From NCBI RefSeq assembly GCF_910592395.1, contig NC_088320.1, positions 808,001 to 868,000 of the forward strand: a stretch of 60,000 bases of DNA, written 5' to 3'. Of this stretch, positions 23,926 to 36,859 are shown piece after piece. The first letter of the stretch is position 1. Each line of letters begins with the position of its first letter. The notes beneath the pieces were generated by a model. It was not told where the DNA came from, did not search any database, and was given only the letters and a program-made list of their open reading frames with translations. Both the position numbers and the translations under genes were made by a program. Origin of the DNA: Lineus longissimus. Lineage: Eukaryota; Nemertea; Pilidiophora; Heteronemertea; Lineidae.

Positions 23926-26900
23926 CAGCAAGGGTGATCACATGGATGAGGTGCTTGAGACTAATAATTGCTCGAGCAGCTGATGCAGTGGTTGCTGATT
24001 CAAACACGCTAAGTGGCTTGGTTATTTCAGAATTTCAGAATCTTCAAGACCCAATCTTGGTTTCTTTGACCAGTAACAGTGAGAAACTATTCAGAATCTG
24101 AGACATTTCAATCACTACTTCCTATAACCAGCAAACCACCGATGTCTGTCGAGCTTTTCTATAACAAGTAAAGGGTTGGCAGAATGGCCAAAGGATAACT
24201 GTCCACCTTCAACAATGGTGAAAGGTGAAAATGGAAAAAACAGACTCGTCTACCCTGAGGGCAAGCAATTGTGCAAAAAGTGTCCGAATCGGTGAGATTG
24301 AGTCACCTGGCTATGGCTGTCAGTTTTTTCTCGTTGCCGAATCGCTTCAGGTGATTTGGTGATTACACGCATCATGATAATGTACCGTTGCATTCTGGGC
24401 CTGACGATGGATTTCGCGTAGAAAAAAGTATCGTTTTCATTGTTCTATGAAGCAGTAGGCTGGGTTGATCAGGAGGTGTTTGGATTTTAACCCCTTGATT
24501 GAAACTCCAAGTTTTCTTCTTTGATTAAGACCATTTGTCCAAGAACACAGAGCCGACCTAAATGCCAGTTGCAAACAATGTAAATTCCAGTGGCTATTTT
24601 CAATTAAAATATCGGCCCTGCTGAGCATCCCAACACACCCTGCCTCTCCATGACTTATCATGATTGAATGACCTTCAAAGACCGAGGTTAAAGCATCCAC
24701 CTATTAGTATGCGCGTCATTTTTCGGTCGACCCTATCTGGATATTAAATCAAGAAAATAAATCCTGCATGAAAACCCAAACCTGTCGTCGTTATTAAAGT
24801 TTCCTCCTCACTTAATCTCCACGTTTACACCAGCAGAGAAAGTGGTGAGAATTTCTTCGCCGTGGGGTCTAGAGAACCAGTCACCTGAACTCATTATTTC
24901 GGCTTACCTCCCTCCAAGCACTCGCCACGGTAGACATTTTCCACCTTCGTAAATCGCGTGGAATTATCGGATATTTGATGATGCAGGTAGCAACCCTCAG
25001 GCGATGAGGACTCGGTAGTAGTTGAGGTGTGATGATATGTTCATTAAAGTTTAAGTTAATTTAATGTCATTCGCTCGTTAATCAAATTGAGATTTAGATA
25101 AGATTTGAGTGGAGTGAATTCACCTCAGGAATTTATTTCTTGGAAAGTTGCAATTTGGCTCAAGACTCAGGCAAAGTTTTTTTAGATTAAATGAAAAGTA
25201 AACTCCATTGTCATACCTTCCTTGTGGACACCTTTATCATCAGAACACCCTCTCTAATACTCCAGGACACTGCTTCTGGTCATTTCTTTTCTATTGGACC
25301 AGCCAGGACGTCCTTTCCGACTTCCAACACATTTTCAAGTATGACAGGTCAACGTGTTGTTTGTGTCATTTCAACAACCATTTCAAGCAAACGGGTGGGT
25401 GTGTGACCTATCTTGCTCATAGCAGTCCAATCTGCTCATATATATATTTAGATTGGAATAATGGTGTTATGAAAATGTTGTGGTAAAAAGTCTTAACAAT
25501 GATATTGATATTGTTTCTTGTCCCCTGGGGACTTTGACAGATCAAGGTAATAACGTCCTTCCTTCGATAAACACTTCGTTTTAACCATTTTAGAACACAG
25601 CAATCGAACCCTCAGTATCAGATTTTGCCCGAAGACAATGACAATCTTCTTTCATAGTGTTAAGTTCTGCCTGATTTCAGACTTCAATGCATACTTTACT
25701 GGTCCTTTCAAGTCATTCAAGCTCAAGCAGTTCAACAATTTCATCCCCAGTGACAGTATTCAAAACATCTTGAGGCTGTGGGTTAGGTCAGGATAGGTTA
25801 ACAACAATACCTTCATCTGGTTCACATTGGCATCCTGCCCCATCAAGGTAATAATGTCAACTCTTGACTCACTTGGATAAATGTTTACTTTAGCAAGTTT
25901 TAGACCAAACACAATGTCAACCTCAGCATTCCAATACCTTTAGAAGTTAAAGGATATCTATCCTCTCAATCAAGTATTCCATAAAGACGCATCTTCGTGG
26001 AGAAGTCCGCCACAAGTCAACTTCTGATGTGTGCTGAACTGATAGCAAATAGGCGGCCACACCTTTGCTCAGAACTTTTAACATTTGGCTTGTAAGTGAA
26101 AGGCATTCATCAAGATGTTCCTTACTTACTTTTTTCTAAGAGACAAGTCTATATTGACCGGTGTCCACTGGTGAGACAAGGAGAACTTTTTTACAAATCA
26201 CGTAACTTTCTGTCGGGTCACTCTCTCCTACCAATCACATATATAGAGGGGTACAATGACATATTAATTTGTGCATGTCCAAAATAATCAGCCTCAGTTG
26301 CGGTGGTCAATCTTTGCTGGGCAGTGCATCTTGCCACCAAATTACCATTTTGGTGTACGACTGTGACAAGAAGAAAATTAAATCCTGATGTATGTGGTCT
26401 GAGAGAATCATGGAGGGAAGGCCTGTCCTAAAAGTTGGCCTGTTCGTGAAAACTTGACTGATCGCCTGACTGTCAGTATGATCTGCGAGACAAACTTCAA
26501 GTTACCACCTTTGCTTTGCGACAATCACGGATGAAATCACCACCAAGGAGAGCCCAGGCCACTAACGCCAACCTCAAAGATAAGTTAACGCTAGCGTTAG
26601 TGACAAAATCTTTCTGAACACCGGTGCCCAGATGTCCTAGAGGGGCCTCCCACCACCTTGCTGACCTAGGCTGACCTCCGATCACCCCTCACCCTGGGAA
26701 AGCTCCATGTTTAGTCTATGATCTCCAACCTCTCATTCCACCTGTAAAGCTGGACAAATTCACAAGAGTTTTTCCAGGTTTGATAGGCCTATGATCGGCT
26801 GTTGCTAGGCCAATTGCCTGCACCGACTCAAGGTGGTCCTCACCTCATTTTCTCCTGTGGTTTTTTTACTTTGTCTTGCATTATAAACTCATTAACCCAC

Positions 26901-27729
26901 AGTAGGCCTTTTTCATGCCATTGAACATGATGACATGCCTCACCAAAAACATTTCTACTTACAAGTGTCGTAAGGTCAGTACAACAACCAAAAGGCTATA
27001 TATCATGGTCGTAATGACATTGACGACAATTTTTCAGTTAGATTTTCACATCGTCAACGCAAATTTATGAGCGGTGGAAGACATCAGTAGAGGAACTGCA
27101 GCTTTAAAGGGGGGCTATAGGAGCTAGTTAGAAGTCTTTAGGTCCTACGCATAGTTGTGTTTGATTGAGCAATGATTCTGCTCCACCTACAAGCGTGAAC
27201 AGTTTCCTTGAACTGTGGGATAGGAAAGACCCTATTGGTGACTTTGTGTAACCTAATCTGAACTACCTGGCAGCTCCCTGTACTCTCCCTTTAAGTCTCA
27301 ACAACCTGTCTGCTGATTATTTAGTAGTGAGGTACACAGACACCTTTTTAGGTAAAAGTAGCCTTCAACTATTTATATTACCAGGCGCCAGTAGTGGGAT
27401 GTCCCCATTCCCAGAGATTCCAGCTCAGTGGCTCCTTCGTGACACTGCAGGTCTTGTAATCAGTTGCTGGGTTACCAGTCACCTGGGGAGGTGGAGTGGG
27501 GGCATCTCAGGCCCTAGCAGCAGCATCCCACCTTCCCCACCTAGTAATTCTAAGGGTGCTTGTACCAATTCCAAACTGACTGACCTATCTTGACGATTGC
27601 CAACTTCATTTTAACCCCTCCCCGACAAAATCACTAGCCAACACATCCTGATTGAGATCCACAGGTTGGCTGCAGCATTTCAGACACTCAAAACTCAGCA
27701 GACTTTGGTGCTGCAGCAAAATAAGCTAC

Positions 27730-27980
27730 CTTCACATACAAACATGACCTCTATGTTTCCATGTTCTCGCTGACACTAACTCAAAGCTATTCCGGCAACT
27801 GAAACTTAGTACACCTTGGCCATGGCACAGCACTATCATGATTCCATGTTACACTATGAGATGACCCCGATATGGGTAACCCAGGCACCTTGACTGGCAT
27901 GTAGGATAAGGTAGCCTCCATGCTGACACCAACTCAGGTTTTCCACCTTAGCTGACAGGCAAACTAATCATAGCATACCT
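27730..27980. repeat. Diverged duplication, offset about 153 bp
   Basis: TGACACTAACTCA near 27771 and TGACACCAACTCA near 27924 are each followed by a similar interval ending in ACCTTGGCCATG or ACCTTGGCGATG. Both are preceded by a TAGCCTCC- or AGCTACCTTC-like word and CATG. The intervals differ at many sites. Confidence 0.5.
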
Positions 27981-28203
27981 TGGCGATGCCAATGCAAAAT
28001 GTCAGTGGGTGCACGGTAATAAATCACAGCCCTAATATATGAATGAAGATTTTGACAGTTATCGTGGAAATATCACGGGCGGAGATCTTAGATGCACGGG
28101 CACGGAGACACAGAGATTATGGTCCAACTTTGATGTGAGTTGGTCAATAAATGACCTGATGAAGAAATGGTCAGCCTCACATATTCTATTTCACTAGCAG
28201 ATA

Positions 28204-28362
28204 CAGTGGAAACTGGTCGGCGACCACCCCGGTAATGCGACCACCCCGCTGTGACGACCAAGAATCGCAGGTCCCGAATGGTTTCCTCTCTGATTACCAT
28301 TACAAGACCCCCGGTACCCAGACCACGACCACTGGATTGGTCGGTCCCAATGACCAAATTCA
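28204..28362 (+). mobile_element. Mosaic TIR element joining two subfamilies
   Basis: A terminus CAGTGGAAACTGGTCGGCGA follows TA at 28202-28203. Up to about 28270 the sequence matches the terminal region at the right end of the 49623-49901 element (in reverse complement). From about 28271 it switches to the interior seen at 19602-19705 (TGGTTTCCTCTCTGATTACC to AATGACCAAATTCA), but lacks about 20 bases present there. No opposite terminus was found. Open frames across this region are repeat sequence. Confidence 0.72.
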
Positions 28363-29699
28363 AAGCCAAAGGTACTTATTTGAACTCAGGAATGCGACCA
28401 GATCACATTTACCAAAAGATAGTGGTGTCACACAACACTAGATTATCCTAGGGGTAGGCCTTACCAATGCTATTTCAATGTGCCCAGGGCTGTGTAACAT
28501 TACTATTTCTCATCACACTATTACAGTTGAGCGACAAGAGGTCAGCCAAGTACCTTTGGCCAGATCTATCGGAAAAACAGTATCCTGTTCTGTAACTTCA
28601 GCTACCAAATCATACTCATAACTACGACTGATATGACTATTTGAGTCACACATTGAGGGGGCTCCATAAAGAGAATAACAAAGAGAGATAAAGTCCTGTA
28701 CCGTCGCGATTCCGACCACCTGATCCAACTTGATCCGTCACGCCAATTTACCAGTAAATTATGGCGGGACTAAACCTTAGTTCGGCCACTGTAATAACGG
28801 AGATAAAGATCTTTTCTGATTGGACGCTTGGGATCGGTGACAAAATGCGATTTCTCTACGATTTGGATTCCCCAGATCAACTAGATGGCTAGTTCTACAA
28901 GATGAATCATTTGGTGGGAGTTAATTAACGGAGATGTATCTTTGCGAAAGTTTTTTACCTCATTTTTCAGGCTTCCATAGTATGATTAAGATGACAGAAT
29001 TCAGCTGGACTCGCTCACAGTTCTGCAGGACCCAGTTGGGTCTGATAGACATGAGTTTGTTGTCAGAGTTGCACAGTGGGAAGACCGATGTTTGAAACTC
29101 TGGGTCGGGGGTTACTCCCATTCAGTGTTCCTCTTCATGTATCCAATTGGACCCACCAGCTCTTGCCTACAGTCCCCCTTTGAGATGATGAAAGTTTAAC
29201 AAATATTAGAAGACAAGGAAGAGGAGAAAAGAGTAAAGCAGCCAAACTCTCATCGAAACGATTAAGATTTCCTTTGGAAGGTCATCATGTTTCACTACCA
29301 AGATATACTAACCAACCCCATCATGAAACAATTGCTGGTGTCAACCTTGTCATGAGAGCTTTACGAGGATCTCCGCGGGTGACAAATGGGACGGTCACTG
29401 TCAGCTATTGTAATCTATCGAAATGAGAAGATTTCAGAGGAACAATTCATAACGCCATGGTTTGAATTTGACAGGCGTCCACTGACTGGTATGATGGTAC
29501 CTCAGTAGGCCTACTTCAACCCCATCCAGGACAGAAACACCAACAGTAGCAGAGATATTCGGATTACCCAATGTCAATTGCTATCAGCACAAGCTGGAGC
29601 AACCAGACGAATTGTTCTTAGCCTTCATACCGCTCTTTTTAAAGCCAGTGAAGACCGCCAATTGCCTGAAGTATTCTTTTAGTCAGCCTTGATTCGGTG

Positions 29700-29886
29700 A
29701 AACCAGCAACCAGTGAGGACCAACAATTGTCCGAACTCTTCCTGCGTCATGCAAAGTCATTCACAGAAGTGTAGACCAACAATTGTCAAAACTCTTCCCA
29801 ACTCATACAAAGTCATTCACAGAAGTGTGGACCAACAATTGTCAAAACTCTTCCCAAGTCATACAAAGTTATTCACAGAAGTTTCT
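29700..29886. repeat. 56-bp tandem repeat, about 3.2 copies
   Basis: GACCAACAATTGTC recurs at 29718, 29774 and 29830, exactly 56 bases apart, each followed by an AACTCTTCC word and then TTCACAGAAGT. The second and third copies are nearly identical; the first is more diverged. A 61-codon open frame across it changes frame from unit to unit because 56 is not divisible by three, so it is not a protein repeat. Confidence 0.92.
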
Positions 29887-30578
29887 CCAATCCAGTAATC
29901 GAACACAATAACTATCTCAGCGGGGCGGGTCCTCGCAGTACGGCAGACTATAACTGACAACCTATTGTCTCAATCAGTGTATTAATTAGTGCCGGAGATC
30001 ATAAAGACGTACCGCAGTAATCCTCGAACGAGCCGATTTATCAATTGGAATGTCTCACAGATAGCGATCGTGAGTCACAGCGTGGATTGTCTCGCTTGAA
30101 ATTAGTGTGGGGTAATTAACATCACTTGTCTAAAACTCGTTTGACAATAATGGTACTAAATCTGTGTATATTCTTGAGTATTCTAGAAGATAATGACTTG
30201 TTTCGCATGGCTTTTGATTGTCTTGGATAGACTGGGCCTTTGGTGTGTCTCCGAGACCAACCTTTTCTACAGCATTTGAGCAACTAAGAATCTTCATTCT
30301 ATTCTTCAGGATTGAAGTCGAACGTATCACAAACAAACAAATCTCAAATACTTCTTTTTTCATTTTTGACAATGACGTGTAACAACTTTACGGTACCTTA
30401 GGGGCAAAAAACCCTTGACTCAAAACAACATTGAGTAACGCAAGATTACATCAAACATTACAATTTCAGTTGAATCAGATTACCAGCGCTTCAAAAACGA
30501 CCGAAGACATGTCCAACCGAGGAACAAGTGACAGCACACGCTGTCCCGGCACGCAGCGTCCCAACATCACATTGCGTT

Positions 30579-30596
30579 AGTCATCGCGCGATGACT
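30579..30596. other. Perfect 18-bp palindrome
   Basis: AGTCATCGCGCGATGACT equals its own reverse complement, centred on a CGCG core in a locally CpG-rich stretch. GATGACT arms resemble half of a bZIP site (TGACT). Function is unknown. Confidence 0.75.
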
Positions 30597-32599
30597 CTGC
30601 TGCCACTTGAAGATAATATCCTGGAAAGACAATTTCATGCCTCGGTATCTTGATGACAAATATTTCATAATTGGCGCAGAGCTCTGATACGCTGAATACA
30701 ACTGGGTGAATGGCCGGGACAGTTCAGATCTCCGGGGGTCGAGTTGGATGCTAGTCATTTGGGGGTAATTAAGGATGGTCAGTTAAGGCCAGGATTACGA
30801 AACAAGAAGATAAGAGATCAACGACGAACAAAGACTTTTCAAACTTATTGACTTAGCCGACTATTCGAGGTTTTGTACGGCTGAAGGTTTGGCCAGGTTT
30901 TGTAGCCACAGCCAAAAGCATTTCTAAATATCCAATTTATAGCAAAATATGGCAAGTACAAAATGTAAGAAACTTTGTTGATTCTTCTGACATGTCTGAG
31001 CCATATTCTCTTCAAATATCGCTAAGGGCAGCCAGACACTTCGGCCAAACGTAGGTCAAGAAACGAACCTCGCAACGGGACGCAATCAAGTGTGTTTTGG
31101 GAGCTATCAATGTCTGATGGAATCTAAGATAAATCATGTGCGGAATCGTTAGCCAATTTCCACCGCCAGCGACACAGAAACAGGGGTCTATTGGTCCCGC
31201 GTTCTCAGGTCGAAAGGTTGGCGTTTTAATACACAATGCAGCGCGGCTGTCACTCAGGGTAACATTCTTGATTAACTGAGCCAATGTCATCGTCCTGGAA
31301 GTTCTACATCATAACTAACTAGAGTTATGTATCTTCCATCTCAGGATTAAAGATACTCCTGGGGTCAAGTAATTTTCTCAACCGAGGTGCAATCTTCGCT
31401 GGAATCTATAGCATGTTTGACCAGTGTCAGACAATCGGCAAACAATCTCAAAACGTCCACAAAAGTAAAGGTGCATGTTGATGCAAGATGAGGGCTTGTA
31501 TTCCCTCGAGGCAGAGCTGACCAGCGGCTAATACCGAGCCAATATCGGAAATTGACCGATGGCCACTTGTCCAATTCGTTGATGACAGTATCGCTGGAGC
31601 CCAGTATGAACCACATGGGGCTCCATCACTGCCCCGTTGTTGACCGAGGCAAAATTACTTCAACAACAACAAGTATGGCAACAGAGGGGCTGTCTGTCAA
31701 GCAATTTGGCGCTGCTCTCCTGTAGACCTCCCCTAAGTCTCTGGATCAAGTCATTTTCTTCTGATATAAATGACTTGCAAACTTGGCCAAAGCACTTTCA
31801 TGAACTTCATGCCAATACTAAACATGTCGTACGCCAGGAGCCAAATCTATAACAGTAAGAATCGAACCACTGAAAAGTGATATACACCTTTGTCACTGGA
31901 CGTGCAACTTCATGAGAGCCCCAAATGAAAAGATGGAATTCTGGACAACATCCTAATGTCTCCTCTTGATAAATTGTCATGGCGTGGTCACTGTGACTGC
32001 TCGGACAATTACACGAGGGACATCTAATCGAATTCATTAGATCCTCAATGCCATACTAGCCACATAGAAATACAAAATGACGCTCCGTACATCAAGCTCA
32101 ACCTACATAGACTGAGCAACAGAAAACAAAAAATCCAAATGATGATCCCGATCTTCCAATGGCGATACATCTCTTCTCAAGTTACCAAGTCGATTTAGAC
32201 AAGGTCACCAAAGGTCGTTGCGCCTATTTGTAGGCAATATATGATTTGGTGTCCAGTTGATTGGGTTATTCTTAGGTGACATCCATGGGCCATGACGCCG
32301 ATGAAAGGAGAAGCGGCCAATAACGAGAAATTGCTTCTTGATGAATATTCCCCACACTTCCACTTCTTGTGAACAGTTTCATTTGAATTAGTGACTCTAA
32401 TCATTCTAGATATAGAATACGAAAACCATGGTAGTGAATCGTAACTAAAGTTATGAGATAATTAACATTGATACACACCTAGATATTGTATGATGTCATC
32501 AGTGGTCGACTGAGTCATGCGAGAAATCCAACTTGATGAACAAAGATTAGCTCCCGCCACTTTTTCAACCCTCCATTACAACATAACTTGAAACCCGGA

Positions 32600-32900
32600 A
32601 AAAATTTTTAAGTCCAAATTTTTTTTCACTATTTTTTTTTTCTGCTGAAAATGAACCAACATCATCACTCCCAAAACTTTTTTGACTTTGAAAATTTTTC
32701 AAAATTTTGAACTGACTGAAAGTTGAAAAAATTTCTAAGTCCAAATTTTTTTTCACTGGTTTTTTTTTCAGCTCAAAATGAACCATCATCATCAGTCCCA
32801 AAACTTTTTTGACTTCGAAAATTTTTCAGAATTTTTGACTTTTTTTTCTGCTAACCCTTACCCTAACCCTGAAAAACTTTCTAAGTCCAAAAGTTTACCA
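32600..32900. repeat. AT-rich tandem block related to MITE interior, period about 127 bp
   Basis: The motif AAGTCCAAATTTTTTTTCAC occurs at 32610 and 32737, and a third, weaker AAGTCCAAAAG lies at 32883. Between them both units carry AAAATGAACCA, CATCATCA, TCCCAAAACTTTTTTGACTT and GAAAATTTTTCA. These same words, in the same order, are found in reverse complement inside the MITE at 49623-49901. No CAGTGG-type terminus flanks this block, so the interior exists here as a tandem repeat without its ends. Confidence 0.8.
32852..32870. repeat. Short interstitial telomere-like tract
   Basis: The sequence TAACCCTTACCCTAACCCT is about three imperfect units of the CCCTAA/TTAGGG animal telomere repeat. 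It lies inside the AT-rich tandem block. It is too short to be a functional telomere and may be chance or a repair scar. Confidence 0.5.
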
Positions 32901-33867
32901 AGACTTTTGACACTGAAGGCACACAAATTCTGCACTTGTGAGGTGAACGTTAGGGACCAGGTTGCTCGATATAAGTATTTCTTCATGTGGAAGAAACCAT
33001 ACCCGGCCAGCGGAGCATTTAATTGATTCCGAGGTGGGATGGTATCAGAGGAATTCGAATCAGATACAAACTTTACCGTAGAAGAAATCGATTGCGGCGA
33101 CTCTATTCTAATTGGGAAAATAAATGATCCAAGGAACTATATTGAAAAACGTTTTCAGGTCAGTGGCTATATGGCTATGCACTTTGTAAGAAGACTAACT
33201 GTGAGGTTGGCTGCCTTGGTTTGGAGTGAGCAAGGGTAGAGGTGACGTCCAGGCAAACAACAGCAGTAGCATCTTTGAAGCGTTATACCATCAATAACCT
33301 CTCAAGGACTGGCCCTGATGAAGTTAACCAAAGCCCACCAGTTCGGAATGTCACAATTTTGGTGCAGAAGGGCTGAGGTGAACTCCTCCAGTTGACCATG
33401 GATTAAGTTGAGGGTATAAAAGCCAGTATATGTGACCACGGCATCTCCGCGATGGATTATCTTAAAGTGTTAATGACAATAACTCTACCTCAGCGAATGG
33501 CTCAGACTGAGTGCAACCTCCCCAACCCAACCCGTTAGAAAACGATTTGAAGTTAATCTTACATCAAAATGAGATTCCTCAGCCTTGGCCGTCCAACAAT
33601 GAAATGGGAAGTTTATGATCTGAGACAGCAGACGTCATCTTGAGAGGTTGATTTGAGGAAAAGGTTACCAAATGACAAATGACTTTGGTGAGGGTTTTAG
33701 GCATCGGATGTGGTAGACCGGGACATAGAGAGTATGATTGTCAGGTTCATGTACTTCGAATGTGGTACACAGGGACAGTGCTGGTGAGCATGTAGATGAA
33801 TAATCTTGGGCAACTATGTCAACTTCAGCACCATGAACAGCATGAACAGCGAAATCCTGGCAGTCCA

Positions 33868-34095
33868 AGCCGAGGGCATGAGCCTTATCAGAAACAGCCC
33901 TGACGATTGCGATCCACTCACTTCACTAACTGCACTACCTCCCAACACTACCATCACCTTATGTGTCCTGCTCCTACCCAATCCAACCAACAATCCTTCA
34001 TAACTGGTCCCCTGCCTCAGTCTTGTCTAACCCCAGGGCATGCGCCTTATCAGAAATAGCACTAAATGAACACAGTCCACCCATTTCACCTCTAA
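33868..34095. repeat. Diverged duplication, offset 162 bp
   Basis: GGGCATGAGCCTTATCAGAA at 33874 and GGGCATGCGCCTTATCAGAA at 34036 are almost identical, followed by A-CAGC or ATAGC words and then TCCAC-CA-TTCAC. Just upstream, a similar relationship over 62 bases links ATGTGGTAGACCGGGACA and ATGTGGTACACAGGGACA near 33706 and 33758. Confidence 0.65.
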
Positions 34096-34984
34096 TCCGA
34101 CCAATCTACCTTCCACGTATCTCCACCTGATAATCTATATTCCGCCCGCATCGTCCATGTCACGACGTCCAAGATCCACCATCCCTCGGGGCTTACCAAG
34201 TTATGGAAATATATATCGTGTGATCAATGTAAGAAAGCCTACGGTCGACTGGTCAGTGATCTTTCATTAACTTCAACAAGACGCTTATGCAGAGGCTAAG
34301 GTAGGATATGGGCTCAGATGATGGTCATTGCATGGATCAGTGGGGGAGCTATAGGTGGCTGATAGCTGGACAGTCTCTCCCTTAAAGGAACAAAACACTC
34401 ACTACACTCGGTACTGACAAGACAGAGGCTAAGGTGGATTATGTGGCGTTCTCGCTGAAGTTGACGAATAAAGATATCAACACACCAAAATGTGAAAGCA
34501 CTTCAGTCAAGAAGGAAGCATAAGGTTGCCCAGTGACCATGCAGCACGCAAATGAAACAAAGCAGTTCCAGATCCTAGAGAGAAACAACGAGATTCACAT
34601 CAAGTTGCTTCATCTACCTTTAATTTTCTCTGCAATCTTCACATAGCTTTAGAATTTTATTCTGTTGACCACAAGAATCATTGGTCATTCTCGTTGCATC
34701 ATTGGGTCAATAGAAATCTGCATAGCCGCAGCTCTAGGGAGACAAACCATCCTTCCGTAGAATACCAGTATGTGTTATTACCATTGTAATGCAGTCGGCC
34801 ATCATCAGAATGTTTATCCCATCCTTGGTCTTGTGTGATGTTTAGTCTGTCCCTCCTGGGACCAACGTCTCTGTCTACATACTATCTATCATTTGATACC
34901 ATTGTTACCTTGGATAAGTCCAATCATTTCTTTGTTTCACAACTGCTGCTTTGAGTGGTTGGGTTTGCGGGCAAAGGCTGCAAG

Positions 34985-35080
34985 CAAGCACCATGTAAGG
35001 CCAACCTTGGAGAAGATGGAGTTCTCGAGCGTGAGCACCACGTAAGGCAAAGCCTTGGGGAACATGGAATTCTATAGCAG
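34985..35080. repeat. 47-bp tandem duplication
   Basis: GCACCATGTAAGGCCAACCT at 34988 and GCACCACGTAAGGCAAAGCC at 35035 begin two units that both continue with TTGG-GAA-ATGGA-TTCT. The copies are about 80 percent alike. Short open frames on the minus strand cross it but are not convincing genes. Confidence 0.75.
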
Positions 35081-35989
35081 GACATTTGGTCCCCTCCAAA
35101 GCACCTCTTAGAAACTTTATCCCTTGGACAGGTTCTCACTCTTGCCATTTCAATCCACAGCAGATTTTCTGTTAAAGTTGGTGATATCTCTTTCTGTTAC
35201 ACCCATCATACATGTGGGACGTAACACCGGGTTAAAGATTCGCCCTGTGACTTGTATCGAACAGCCAGGCCTAGGAAATATGGATGAACCATGGATCCGT
35301 TTGTGTTGGCCTGACCAGGAAGCAATGAAAACAACCTGTAGCTTGATGATAAACCACCTCCTAGGTGCAGAGGAGCAGAGAAACCTGATTTAATGGAACT
35401 ATAAATTGAATTAGGACCAACACTTTGATATCTTAGACATATATTTATCACTGGGGACATTCAGGGAGATAAGAGTGCGAGTCTTAAATGGAATGATACT
35501 GGTCTGGTATCACCTCTAGTTTATTACAGTCGCTGGTGTAAGGACTTTAGCTGCTTTTGGAATGCTTATGCAAATTTCTTTTTTTAAGTAAAGCTGATCA
35601 TGAGGGGAATGGTACCATTAGACAGTACACATCAAGGGCTTTCCAACGAATGGTCATGACACTAGGTTTGGACAAACTTTATTATACTAGTGCTGTATCA
35701 TTACAAAGGCCAAGTCAACTGGTATTACAGATAATTTGTTGATAATTTCAAAGGTAACAATGGAATTTTAGAAATGATAATGTGATGCTCATATATATAC
35801 GTTAGGTGACTCAGAGTTCAAACAACAGAACAGGTCTCGTATAACATGTAATAGATAGTGATTTTATCGCTTGAAGTGTATCAAGTACATTTTTGAAAAC
35901 TATTATTTATGGAAGCAGCAGAAAGAACTGTCATCAGTTTGCCTTGTGTGGTTATAGGCCCATGGTTGCATTGGTCTCAGTAACCAGTT

Positions 35990-36165
35990 TTTAGAAAGCC
36001 CTTGGTGAGCACTTTCTGATTCCTTCTGTACATCGACATAACCACTCAGGAAGGTCTTGGTGAACACTTCCTGATAGAACCTTTTGTGAACCTATTGACA
36101 CAACTATTCATTTGAAAGCTCTTGTTGAGCACTTCCTGATAGAACCATTCGTCTTCTGGTTGATT
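35990..36165. repeat. Imperfect triplication of about 55-63 bp
   Basis: CTTGGTGAGCACTTTCTGAT at 36001, CTTGGTGAACACTTCCTGAT at 36056 and CTTGTTGAGCACTTCCTGAT at 36119 head three related units. The second and third also share AGAACC after that word. Unit tails diverge strongly. Confidence 0.8.
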
Positions 36166-36754
36166 CCTTCTTGTTCTGTGTATTACATTTTCTGTCTCTT
36201 CTTGAAGTGGCCACAATCCCTAAGGTGTTAAGCCTAAAGCATTGTTGATGATGGTCAACACATACAGATATGACGAAAAAAACACACTGAGAACTGCCAG
36301 GAGAGCATTTTACTGTCCATTTGTCAACAAGTTTTGAAAAATGCTGGAAAAATTGTGCAATATTCCAGCAGGTTTATTGATGGGCACATTATAAAAATGG
36401 CATAAAATCCTTGGATATTGCCAAGTAAATGGGCCAAAAAACCCAAGACAATTGCGCTAGTGCCATTAATACCTGACGTCTGGCGCTTGGGGAATTGCTT
36501 AAGAGCAGATGTGGTCAAGAATTTGACCACCTATCATTAATAACAAAAAATATCTCTAGAAAAGAACACTGTCTCAGGAAGATTACCGAGCAGTAAGTCA
36601 AAGTTTGCAATTAGTGCTCTTTTAGCAAGAAATGCAGAAGGTTATAGGTGGCCAGGTTTCCACGAGTAGCAGGCATTTTCTATGATAAACGCATTGCTAA
36701 TGCTGGGTACAACAAAGAAGGAAGTCTTAACAAGTACAGAAAACTCAAGTGCCT

Positions 36755-36800
36755 TGACTGGGATTTGAACCAACAGCCCATCTCACGAGCTGTGAAATAG
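36755..36800 (-). repeat. tRNA-like SINE fragment, B-box side
   Basis: The complement of 36761-36771 reads GGTTCAAATCC, one change from the B-box consensus. It is preceded by GCTCGTGAGATGGGCTGTT, in the place of an anticodon arm and variable loop. The 5' half of a tRNA is missing. Confidence 0.4.
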
Positions 36801-36859
36801 AAAGAGACATCCCATGAGTGATCATAGAAGTGACCATCACACTGGGGTGGCAAATATGG

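Larger units (their letters stand above)
19706..28201. other. Mostly unique non-coding stretch
   Basis: The region holds the homeodomain-motif cluster (22.9-23.1 kb), the hairpin at 23902 and a weak duplication at 27.7-28.0 kb. The most protein-like frame is 21913-22224 on the plus strand, ending after a GTAAGC donor-like word at 22194, but it has no ATG start and no recognised homologue. No RNA gene was found. Confidence 0.55.
28363..32599. other. Mostly unique non-coding stretch
   Basis: It contains the 56-bp tandem repeat and the 18-bp palindrome. Two minus-strand frames at 31012-31290 and 31365-31616 (92 and 83 codons) sit close together but have no recognisable domain and no joining splice sites that I would defend. 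Confidence 0.55.

Noticed and set aside
33039-33239. Possible exon ending at a CAG/GTCAGT donor-like junction
   Set aside because: A single donor-like word is common by chance; no acceptor, partner exon or protein family was found.
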